NCBI GenBank assembly: GCA_031365425.1
Contig: JANLYB010000139.1
Span: 1-19,694, forward strand
Reading direction: 5' to 3'
From: JANXVY01 sp031365425
Lineage (GTDB): Bacteria; Pseudomonadota; Alphaproteobacteria; Rhizobiales; Hyphomicrobiaceae
DNA: 19,694 nucleotides
The notes beneath the pieces are model-generated. The model searched no databases. It was given only the letters and a program-made list of their open reading frames with translations, and was not told the DNA's origin. The position numbers were made by a program, and so were the translations under genes. Numbering within the stretch: position 1 is the stretch's first letter; the number at the start of each line of letters is the position of its first letter. This document shows, piece after piece, positions 14,076-19,694 of this stretch.

Positions 14076-15791
14076 TCAACCCGCCAGGTTTAAGTTGGCG
14101 TGGAAGTTGTTGCCGGCGGTGGTGGCGGCGACGTAGCCGGCGCGGATGGTGAAGTCGCCGAAGCGTTCGCCGTCGTGGCGCTCTTTGGCGTAGCGCGTGA
14201 TGATCGGCTCCAGGAGGCTAAGAATTTTGGCTTCGCCGGCGTCCTGGGCGTACATTTTGGAGAGGCGTGAGCCGTCGAAGGCCGCACCCAGATACAGGTT
14301 GTAGAGGCCGGGGCCGCGGCCGACGAAGCCAATTTCGGCAAGGTAGGGACGGGCGCAGCCGTTGGGGCAGCCCGTCATGCGGATCACGATGTCATCGTCG
14401 CGCAGACCTGCCCTTTCGAGCAGCGTTTCGATGTGGGTGACGAGCGACGGCAGGTAACGCTCCGCTTCGGCGAGGGCGAGGCCGCACGTCGGCAGCGCGA
14501 CGCAGCTCATGGCGTTGCGGCGCAGGCCGGAGGAAGCTTCGACCGTCATGCCGTGAGCTTTGAGAATGGCGTCGATCTTCGGCTTGTTCTTGGCGGTGAC
14601 GTTGACGAACATGAGGTTCTGGTTGGCAGTCACCACGAATTCGCAGATGCCGGCTTCGGCAATTTCGCGGACCGCGGAGCGTGCCGTGCAGCCAGGACGG
14701 TCCTTGAGGCGTCCGTTTTCGACGAACGCCGTCAGGTGCCATTTCTTGTCGGGCGATTGCCGCCACCCCAGCAGGTCGCCGGTACGCTCGAACTTGTACG
14801 GGCGCGGCGCGCCCAGCTGGTAGCCCGTGCGTTTTTCGACTTCGGCACGGAAGGCGTCGATCCCGTGCTCTTCGACGGTGTATTTGAGGCGGGCCCGTTT
14901 ACGCAGGATGCGATTGCCCCAGTCACGCTGGACGGTCAGGACCTTTTCGCCGACGTCGATGGCTTGGTCGGGCGTGCAGAAGCCCATTATGTCGGCGGTG
15001 CGCGGGAAAGTATCGAGTTCGCCGTGGGTCATGCCCATGCCGCCGCCGACGGTGACGTTGTAGCCAACGAGTTTGCCGTTTTCGACGACGGCGATGTAGC
15101 CGAGGCAATGGGCGAAGATGTCGACGTCGTTGTCGGGCGGAACGGCGACGACGATCTTGAATTTGCGCGGCAGATAATGGGGTCCGTAGATCGGCTCTTC
15201 CTCGGGCGCGGCTTGCCGGCTGGCGTCCTTGACCTTTTCGCCATCGAGCCAGATTTCATGGTACGCGCCGGTCTTGGGCAGCAGGTGTTCGCTCAAGCCT
15301 TTGGCAAGGTCATAGGCCTGCTTGTGAACTGGCGACAGATACGGGTTGGCGGTCGACATGACGTTGCGGTTGACGTCGCCGCAGGCGGCGATCGTGTCGA
15401 GGCAGGCGGCGTTGATGGCCTGCATGGTGCGGCGCAGGTTCGATTTGATGACGCCATGATACTGGAACGTTTCGCGCGTCGTCATGCGCAGCGTGCCATT
15501 CGCAAAGGTCGTCGCGATGTCGTCGAGCGCAATCCATTGCCTAGGCGCGACCAAGCCGCCAGGGATGCGCAAACGGATCATGAAGCTGAAGGCTTTTTCG
15601 AGCTTTTTCTTGCTGCGCTCGGGGCGCAGGTCGCGGTCGTCCTGCATGTAGGAGCCGTGGAACTTCAATAGGACAGTGTCATCCTCTTCGAGCGCGCCGG
15701 TGACGACGTTGCCAAGACCCTCCGCAATGCCGCCACGCAGCAGCTTGCTGTTTTCCTTGATGATTTCGTTTTTGGCGCGGTTGTCGGTCAT
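14076..15791 (-). CDS. cysI: Assimilatory sulfite reductase hemoprotein (beta) subunit
   Basis: Encodes 571 residues, the standard CysI length (E. coli 570). The siroheme/[4Fe-4S] subunit reduces sulfite to sulfide with six electrons supplied by CysJ from NADPH. Two ferredoxin-like repeats and two siroheme-binding repeats are recognisable. Cluster and siroheme ligands are C430, C436, C475 and C479 (CVALPTC and CPNGC), matching C434, C440, C479 and C483 of E. coli. Siroheme- and sulfite-contacting segments include LRMTTRETFQYHG (101-113) and GDVNRNV (138-144). ATG 15791 is used; only a weak GAGA precedes it. The gene follows cysJ with 92 nt between them, holding a hairpin repeat. It is convergent with tex. 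Cytoplasmic. Sulfate activation and siroheme genes are not in the window. Confidence 0.96.
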   Translation of the reverse strand: MTDNRAKNEIIKENSKLLRGGIAEGLGNVVTGALEEDDTVLLKFHGSYMQDDRDLRPERSKKKLEKAFSFMIRLRIPGGLVAPRQWIALDDIATTFANGTLRMTTRETFQYHGVIKSNLRRTMQAINAACLDTIAACGDVNRNVMSTANPYLSPVHKQAYDLAKGLSEHLLPKTGAYHEIWLDGEKVKDASRQAAPEEEPIYGPHYLPRKFKIVVAVPPDNDVDIFAHCLGYIAVVENGKLVGYNVTVGGGMGMTHGELDTFPRTADIMGFCTPDQAIDVGEKVLTVQRDWGNRILRKRARLKYTVEEHGIDAFRAEVEKRTGYQLGAPRPYKFERTGDLLGWRQSPDKKWHLTAFVENGRLKDRPGCTARSAVREIAEAGICEFVVTANQNLMFVNVTAKNKPKIDAILKAHGMTVEASSGLRRNAMSCVALPTCGLALAEAERYLPSLVTHIETLLERAGLRDDDIVIRMTGCPNGCARPYLAEIGFVGRGPGLYNLYLGAAFDGSRLSKMYAQDAGEAKILSLLEPIITRYAKERHDGERFGDFTIRAGYVAATTAGNNFHANLNLAG

Positions 15792-15816
15792 GGCAGGTCT
15801 CGGAAGTGCAAGAGGG

Positions 15817-15880
15817 AATAGTGAGTGGTGAATAGTGAGTAGCGAAGCGAGGTTCTACTCACCACTCACTACTCACCATT
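15817..15880 (-). repeat. Hairpin-forming repeat between cysJ and cysI
   Basis: Two 26-nt arms (15817-15842 and 15855-15880) are complementary at 22 of 26 positions around a 12-nt loop. Each arm is built from short units such as AGTGAGT, GTGGTGA and TAGTGAG (left) and ACTCACT, ACTACTC and ACCATT (right). The element starts 4 nt after the cysJ stop on the minus strand and fills the cysJ-cysI gap. Such a stem could stabilise the upstream cysJ message or lower cysI read-through. The low-complexity make-up suggests a mobile or slipped repeat rather than a protein-binding site. Confidence 0.7.
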
Positions 15881-15883
15881 TAC

Positions 15884-17632
15884 TCAATACACATCGCGTT
15901 GATAGCGGCCGGCTTTACGCAACTCGGCAAGCTTGGCTGTGCCGGTCTCAGCGCCGCCCAGAATGCGGACCAGGGTGGCGTCGACGTCCTTAGCCATACC
16001 CTTTTCGTCGCCGCAGACGTAGACGTGCGCGCCGTCGTTGATCCAGCCCAGCAGTTCGTCGCGGCGTTCCCACAGGCGATGCTGGACGTAGATCTTTTCA
16101 GGCTGGTCGCGGGAGAATGCCACGTCGATGCGCGAGAGGGCCTTAGCAGCGAGATGGTCCTGCCATTCGAGCTGGTAGAGGAAGTCGTTGGTGTAGTTGC
16201 GCTCGCCAAAGAACAACCAGCTTTTGCCGGTTGCGCCTGTCTCGGCGCGGTCTTCGATAAAGCCGCGGTAAGGAGCAATGCCGGTGCCAGCACCGATCAT
16301 GATGATCGGACGGGCCTGATCTTCGGGGAGGCGGAAGTGGCGGTTCGGCTTGACGTAGATGCGGGCGGTATCGCCAACTTTGCGGCGGTCGGCGAAGAAG
16401 GAGGAAGCAACGCCTTTGCGGTCGTGGCCGTGGCTGTTCCAGCGGACGGCACCGATGAGCAGGTGCGCTTCGCCGTCGTGGGCACGTTGGCTGGAAGCCA
16501 CCGAGTACAGCCGTCCGGGAAGTGGACGAAGCAGGCCAAGAAGTTGAGGGGCTGTGAGCTTTTCGCGATGCTCGGCAAAGAGATCGAGCAACTGCCGGTC
16601 GGCTGCATATTGAACAAAAGCCTCGCCTTGGGCGAGCCAAGCAATATCGGCGCGATCAACAAGCTTGGCAAAGGCCGTAATGATTGGCCGCGACAGCGTT
16701 GTGATGTCGTGGGATTTCACCAGCGTTTTTATAAGGCTCGCATTGCCGCCAAGATCGACCGCCTCCAGCAGCTGAGCTGCTAATTCCGGATCGTTGTTGG
16801 GCAGCACGCCAATGGCGTCGCCCGGCTGATAGACGAAACCCGGCTCACTGGGCGACAATTCCACATGCCATGTTTCGCGCGAGGACCCGGTACCATTGAG
16901 GTTGATCAATCCGCTGATTTCCGCCTCGATTGGGCTTTCGGCGGTGAATTTGGGTTCGTCATCATCTAACTCGGGGCCCGTCGTTTTGAAATCGACATGC
17001 ACCACCTTGGACGGCTCCGCGGGAGCGAACGCCTTGAGGGTGTTGTCGGTCCAGGTTGCGGCAGCCTTGGCGAAATCCAGGTCGAGATCAACGCGATCAG
17101 CGGCGCGCTTTGCGCCCAGCGCTTCAAGGCGGGCGTCGACGGCTTTACCGGTGGCGCAGAACTGGGCGTAGGCCGTGTCACCAAGAGCGAGGACGGCGAA
17201 GTTCAGCTTTTCAAGGCGAGGGGCTGCATCCGACATCAGGGCCGAGTAGAAATCGATGGCGCGCTGCGGCGGCTCACCTTCGCCCCAAGTCGCCAGATAG
17301 ATGACGACGTTCTGCGCCTTGCCGAGCTGGTCCATCCTGTAGTCGGCCATATCGAAGACTTTGGCGTCAAAGCCGTTTTTCTGCGCAGTTTTACGGGCCT
17401 TGAGCGCGAGGCTCTCGCAATTTCCCGACTCCGAGCCGTACAGAATGGTCAGCGGTACCCGGGGACGAGCCGCAACGGCGGCAGCAGGACCGGCCTGAGC
17501 GGCATCAAACCCAGCCAGAAACCCCGCAAGCCAGCTGCGCTGTTCGCGCGTGGCGCGGGCCACGATATTGTTCAAAGTGGCAATGTCGTCTGGCGCGAAC
17601 GGGGCCGTTTTCGGGAGCAGGGGGGCCACCAT
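15884..17632 (-). CDS. cysJ: Sulfite reductase [NADPH] flavoprotein (alpha) subunit
   Basis: Encodes 582 residues (E. coli CysJ 599). It moves electrons from NADPH through FAD and FMN to CysI. An N-terminal helix-rich leader contains REQRSWLAGFLAGFDA (about 30-45). A flavodoxin domain covers about 61-205 with LTILYGSESGNCES for FMN, LATWGEGEPP and LALGDTAY. The FAD domain has GRLYSVASS, and the NADPH domain has IMIGAGTGIAPYRGFIED and LFFGERN, ending in the typical RYQRDVY tail. ATG 17632 follows AGGAG with about 10 nt between; the next codon is GTG and could also serve. cysI follows 92 nt downstream. Divergent from pqqA across about 440 bp. Confidence 0.96.
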   Translation of the reverse strand: MVAPLLPKTAPFAPDDIATLNNIVARATREQRSWLAGFLAGFDAAQAGPAAAVAARPRVPLTILYGSESGNCESLALKARKTAQKNGFDAKVFDMADYRMDQLGKAQNVVIYLATWGEGEPPQRAIDFYSALMSDAAPRLEKLNFAVLALGDTAYAQFCATGKAVDARLEALGAKRAADRVDLDLDFAKAAATWTDNTLKAFAPAEPSKVVHVDFKTTGPELDDDEPKFTAESPIEAEISGLINLNGTGSSRETWHVELSPSEPGFVYQPGDAIGVLPNNDPELAAQLLEAVDLGGNASLIKTLVKSHDITTLSRPIITAFAKLVDRADIAWLAQGEAFVQYAADRQLLDLFAEHREKLTAPQLLGLLRPLPGRLYSVASSQRAHDGEAHLLIGAVRWNSHGHDRKGVASSFFADRRKVGDTARIYVKPNRHFRLPEDQARPIIMIGAGTGIAPYRGFIEDRAETGATGKSWLFFGERNYTNDFLYQLEWQDHLAAKALSRIDVAFSRDQPEKIYVQHRLWERRDELLGWINDGAHVYVCGDEKGMAKDVDATLVRILGGAETGTAKLAELRKAGRYQRDVY

Positions 17633-17646
17633 GTGGGGAACGTCTC

Positions 17647-17703
17647 CTAGAAGGCTATCGAAAGCTGAAATTCATGGTTGCCGTATGCTTGCGGCCCGTG
17701 CAT
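17647..17703 (-). CDS. Possible 18-residue leader ORF before cysJ
   Basis: An ATG-to-TAG frame of 18 codons begins at 17703 and ends 14 nt before the cysJ ATG. Its stop TAG is part of the TAGGAGA that contains the cysJ Shine-Dalgarno sequence, so a ribosome terminating here could help or block cysJ initiation. The peptide begins MHGPQAYGNH and contains no Cys or Met after the start, so it is not an obvious sulfur-sensing attenuator peptide. The upstream ribosome binding site is weak. I cannot assign it to a known leader; it may be chance. Confidence 0.22.
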   Translation of the reverse strand: MHGPQAYGNHEFQLSIAF

Positions 17704-17768
17704 TGCGACACAGGCACCCGGCGATGACAGTCCAGTAGCACAGATTGGAATTGTTTTCTATCCAACGC

Positions 17769-17873
17769 AGCAAAAAGCCGCATAAAAGAACGCTTTTGCT
17801 CAATTTTAGCTATAATTTCGAATATTGTTTTACTTGCGAGCCGTTTCTGGTGCGTCAGGGCGCTATTGACGCA
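17769..17873. promoter_or_regulatory. cysJ/pqqA divergent intergenic region: inverted repeats
   Basis: The 442 bp between cysJ and pqqA (17633-18074) hold no convincing conserved gene. Within it, AGCAAAAAGC (17769-17778) and GCTTTTGCT (17792-17800) can form a stem with one bulge. TGCGTCA (17851-17857) and TGACGCA (17867-17873) form a perfect 7-bp inverted repeat with a 9-bp spacer, overlapping a -35-like TTGACG at 17866. A TATAAT lies at 17811-17816 on the plus strand without a good -35. The inverted repeat is a candidate regulator site for cysJI or pqqA. Confidence 0.35.
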
Positions 17874-17953
17874 AACCACACACGTTTGTGAGCCAGTGTT
17901 GAGTTGCTTGGCGTGCGCCCGCATGATGTAACCGGACGTGCAACGGGTCGATC

Positions 17954-17982
17954 TTGACAAAGTGTCGCCGAACCGTTGACTG
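17954..17982 (+). promoter_or_regulatory. Candidate pqqA promoter (-35 TTGACA)
   Basis: A perfect consensus -35, TTGACA, is at 17954-17959, 115 nt before the pqqA start. The hexamer 17 nt downstream (TGACTG) is a poor -10, so this is weak evidence. No better pair was seen within 120 nt of pqqA on this strand. Confidence 0.25.
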
Positions 17983-18074
17983 GGGCGGCACAAAAGTGCC
18001 CGCACTCAGTGGGTGGTCCTCGGCGGGGTCATCTGGTGGATGAAGGTTAAATCACCCTTTTTGGAGGAAATATC

Positions 18075-18164
18075 ATGAAGATCTGGAACAAGCCGCAGGT
18101 TCGCGAGCAGGCCGTTGGCATGGAAGTCACCGCCTATCTCCCGGCTGACATCGACCTCATCTAA
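18075..18164 (+). CDS. pqqA: PQQ precursor peptide PqqA
   Basis: Encodes a 29-residue ribosomal peptide, the backbone of pyrroloquinoline quinone. The conserved core GMEVTAY is present, with E17 and Y21 separated by three residues. These are the two residues that PqqE links and that become PQQ. The N-terminal MKIWNKPQVREQAV and C-terminal PADIDLI are the leader and follower parts cut away later. ATG 18075 has a strong TGGAGGAA Shine-Dalgarno sequence 5 nt upstream, fitting a product needed in large amounts. It is followed by a strong hairpin and then pqqB 272 nt later, a common arrangement in methylotrophs. Too short for most gene finders. Confidence 0.95.
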   Translation: MKIWNKPQVREQAVGMEVTAYLPADIDLI

Positions 18165-18205
18165 GGTCTTGTAATCGGGCACTTCACAATCGTGAACGCC
18201 TGATG

Positions 18206-18240
18206 CGGCGGCCGGAGCACCGGCCGCCGTTTCTGTGTCT
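18206..18240 (+). terminator. Terminator/attenuator hairpin after pqqA
   Basis: CGGCGGCCGG (18206-18215) and CCGGCCGCCG (18220-18229) form a perfect 10-bp GC stem with loop AGCA, followed by the T-rich TTTCTGTGTCT. It lies 41 nt after the pqqA stop. A smaller hairpin, TTCAC/GTGAA (18183-18196), precedes it. Partial termination here would make much more pqqA than pqqB message, matching the precursor role of PqqA. Confidence 0.75.
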
Positions 18241-18249
18241 GGCGCCTCG

Positions 18250-18290
18250 TTCAACTTCGCTCAAGTCATTGTGATCACTGATAAAAATTG
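18250..18290 (+). promoter_or_regulatory. Palindrome and AT-rich stretch upstream of pqqB
   Basis: GTGATCAC at 18271-18278 is a perfect 8-bp palindrome, followed by the AT-rich TGATAAAAATT. A weak -35/-10 pair (TTCGCT at 18256, GATAAA at 18280) could give pqqB its own promoter after the hairpin. The remaining sequence to pqqB (18291-18436) shows nothing recognisable. Confidence 0.25.
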
Positions 18291-18436
18291 CGAACACATG
18301 AGGTAGATCAAGGTGTCGTCGCGTAATCGCAGCTAACGATCCAACCGCAACGTGCCGAACGCTGCGACCTCTCTACCGCAACACTTACAAGGCGCACGCA
18401 AGACGAAGCGCGTCTGTGCTCTGCCGAAGGCTGACA

Positions 18437-19363
18437 ATGATCATCAAGATATTGGGTTCCGCCGCCGGCGGGGGTTTCCCGCAGTGGAATTGTAACTGCC
18501 GCAATTGCGCCAACGCGCGGGCGGGGCATCCCGATTTTCGCCCCCGGACCCAGTCGTCGCTGGCGGTGAGCACCGACGGGCAATCGTGGGTGCTGTTCAA
18601 TGCGTCGCCGGATTTGCGCCAGCAGATCAACGACACGCCCGAGCTTGGGGCACGCATCAGCAAGGGACTGAGGGACAGCCCGATCAAGGCAGTGGTCGTG
18701 ACTAATGGCGATGTCGATCATATCGCGGGGCTGATCAACCTGCGGGAGGGACAGAAGTTCTCCATTTATGCCGCCGAACGCGTCATGGCGACGCTTGAAG
18801 CAAACTCAGTGTTCAATGTCGTGTCGCATGAAAATGCGCCACGGCTATCGATGCCGCTCGATATGCCGATTGATCTTCAGGGCGACGGGATCGATCTGGG
18901 GCTGACGGTCGAAGCATTCGCTGTGCCTGGGAAGATCGCGCTGTATCTGGAAACCGAGGGCGCGAATTACGGCAGCAAGCTCGGCGACACGATCGGGCTG
19001 CGGATCCGCGAACGGGCAAGTGGCAAAGAGTTTTTCTACATTCCTGGCGTTGCCGAAATCGAACAACCGCTGGCGAAGCGGATTGCCGGGGCGAGCCTGC
19101 TGTTCCTCGACGGCACGCTGTTCACCGACGACGAAATGGTCTCCCAAGGGCTGTCGGCCAAGACTGGCCAGCGCATGGGGCATATCTCCATGTCGGGGCC
19201 TGATGGATCAATGGCCGTGCTTAAACCGCTCAACATCGCGCGGCGTATCTACGTGCACATCAACAATTCGAATCCGGCCCTGGAAGATGGGTCGGACGCC
19301 CGCCGCGCGGTGGAAGCGGAAGGCTGGGAAGTCGGCTTTGATGGAATGGAGGTGCGCCTATGA
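18437..19363 (+). CDS. pqqB: PQQ biosynthesis protein PqqB
   Basis: Encodes 308 residues of the metallo-beta-lactamase fold family. PqqB acts in the middle of PQQ synthesis, where it is reported to hydroxylate the tyrosine of the cross-linked Glu-Tyr product. Signatures are ILGSAAGGGFPQWNCNCRNC at the N-terminus, with C19, C21 and C24 forming a structural zinc site, and VVVTNGDVDHIAGLINLREG carrying the D-x-DH metal-site motif. Later conserved parts are FLDGTLFTDDEM and MGHISMSGPDGS. ATG 18437 is chosen over an upstream in-frame codon at 18416 because GAAGG is 6 nt before it and the family begins at IKILGSAAGGG. The stop overlaps pqqC by 4 nt. Cytoplasmic. Confidence 0.96.
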   Translation: MIIKILGSAAGGGFPQWNCNCRNCANARAGHPDFRPRTQSSLAVSTDGQSWVLFNASPDLRQQINDTPELGARISKGLRDSPIKAVVVTNGDVDHIAGLINLREGQKFSIYAAERVMATLEANSVFNVVSHENAPRLSMPLDMPIDLQGDGIDLGLTVEAFAVPGKIALYLETEGANYGSKLGDTIGLRIRERASGKEFFYIPGVAEIEQPLAKRIAGASLLFLDGTLFTDDEMVSQGLSAKTGQRMGHISMSGPDGSMAVLKPLNIARRIYVHINNSNPALEDGSDARRAVEAEGWEVGFDGMEVRL

Positions 19364-19694
19364 ACAAACATTTGACGATGAAGATCGACACGCCGCCCGA
19401 AGCGCCGATGTCTGTTCCTGAGTTTGAGGCCGCAATCCGCGCGGTCGGGGCCGAGCGCTATCATGACAAGCATCCGTTCCATAAAGCGCTGCACGGCGGC
19501 AAGCTCAACAAGGGCCAGGTTCAGGCCTGGGCGCTGAACCGGTATTGCTATCAGGCTGCCGTACCGCGCAAGGATGCGGCGTTCATGGGCCGCGTCCTGG
19601 ATCGCGAACTGCGCCGGGAATGGGCGCACCGGATGCTGGATCACGACGGTCATGGCGATGAGCCGGGCGGGATCGAGCGCTGGCTCGTGCTGAC
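19360..19694 (+). CDS. pqqC: PQQ synthase PqqC, 5' part
   Basis: The first 111 codons of pqqC, cut by the window end (family length about 250; fused to PqqD in some methylotrophs, which cannot be seen here). PqqC is a cofactorless oxidase carrying out the final ring closure and eight-electron oxidation to PQQ. The typical N-terminal segment RYHDKHPFHKALHGG (33-47) is followed by LNKGQVQAWALNRYCYQAAV and PRKDAAF. ATG 19360 overlaps the pqqB stop (ATGA), so they are coupled. Other PqqC proteins often begin at the position of M17 here, so the first 16 residues could be an extension or a later start may be used. Confidence 0.95.
   Translation, partial: MNKHLTMKIDTPPEAPMSVPEFEAAIRAVGAERYHDKHPFHKALHGGKLNKGQVQAWALNRYCYQAAVPRKDAAFMGRVLDRELRREWAHRMLDHDGHGDEPGGIERWLVL

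Noticed and set aside
14433..15671. Long plus-strand open frame (412 codons) opposite cysI
   Set aside because: It is wholly antisense to a full-length, motif-complete cysI, has no recognisable domain, and reflects the GC-biased third positions of cysI.
15899..16783. Plus-strand open frame of 294 codons opposite cysJ
   Set aside because: A shadow of cysJ; no motif or start signal.
17633..17830. SAM-type riboswitch before cysJ
   Set aside because: A GGCAACC-like string occurs, but the remaining SAM-I or SAM-II core elements and stems could not be found.
17655..18005. Minus-strand 116-codon open frame upstream of cysJ
   Set aside because: It has atypical composition, no ribosome binding site and no family resemblance, and it overlaps the likely cysJ and pqqA control region.
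18006..18254. Minus-strand 82-codon open frame over pqqA
   Set aside because: It is antisense to pqqA, which has the invariant Glu-x3-Tyr and a strong ribosome binding site.

Overview
The window looks like a chromosomal stretch from an alphaproteobacterium, most likely order Hyphomicrobiales and possibly a Hyphomicrobium-like methylotroph. This is inferred from gene content: PQQ biosynthesis genes, a complex I accessory subunit of the mitochondrial NDUFS4 type, a tandem-domain cold-shock protein and a GlcDEF glycolate oxidase. The genus is not proven. Coding density is high, genes are often coupled by 1-4 nt overlaps, and no insertion sequence, prophage or CRISPR array is visible.

Layout. 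(1) 95-1702, plus strand: a double cold-shock-domain protein, a secreted DUF192 protein, tRNA-Pro(TGG) and the complex I accessory subunit. (2) 1826-3655, minus strand: a LysR-type regulator followed by an orphan LutA-like iron-sulfur protein. They are divergent from the next block. (3) 3896-13813, plus strand: about 10 kb in one direction, glcD, glcE, a PaaI-like thioesterase, glcF, cobT, cobS, a Pnkp-type metallophosphoesterase and tex. glcF/cobT/cobS/phosphoesterase overlap in a chain, so glycolate oxidation and the last steps of cobalamin assembly are probably co-transcribed. (4) 13814-14075: a convergent intergenic region full of inverted repeats. (5) 14076-17632, minus strand: cysJ then cysI, assimilatory sulfite reductase, with a repeat-derived hairpin between them. 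(6) 18075 to the end, plus strand: pqqA, a strong terminator-like hairpin, pqqB and the 5' part of pqqC.

How the genes fit together. GlcDEF oxidises glycolate to glyoxylate and feeds electrons to the respiratory chain. The LutA homologue beside it suggests a wider role in 2-hydroxyacid oxidation, with the LysR protein as the likely local regulator. CobT and CobS build the nucleotide loop of cobalamin. PQQ would serve periplasmic dehydrogenases such as methanol dehydrogenase, and CysJI supplies sulfide.

The most unusual item is the 378-residue protein at 10346-11482. Its C-terminal part carries what appears to be the complete active site of the phosphatase domain of bacterial Pnkp RNA-repair enzymes. 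The N-terminal 120 residues look like a shortened Pnkp kinase that has lost its P-loop lysine and serine. No ligase domain and no Hen1 neighbour are present.
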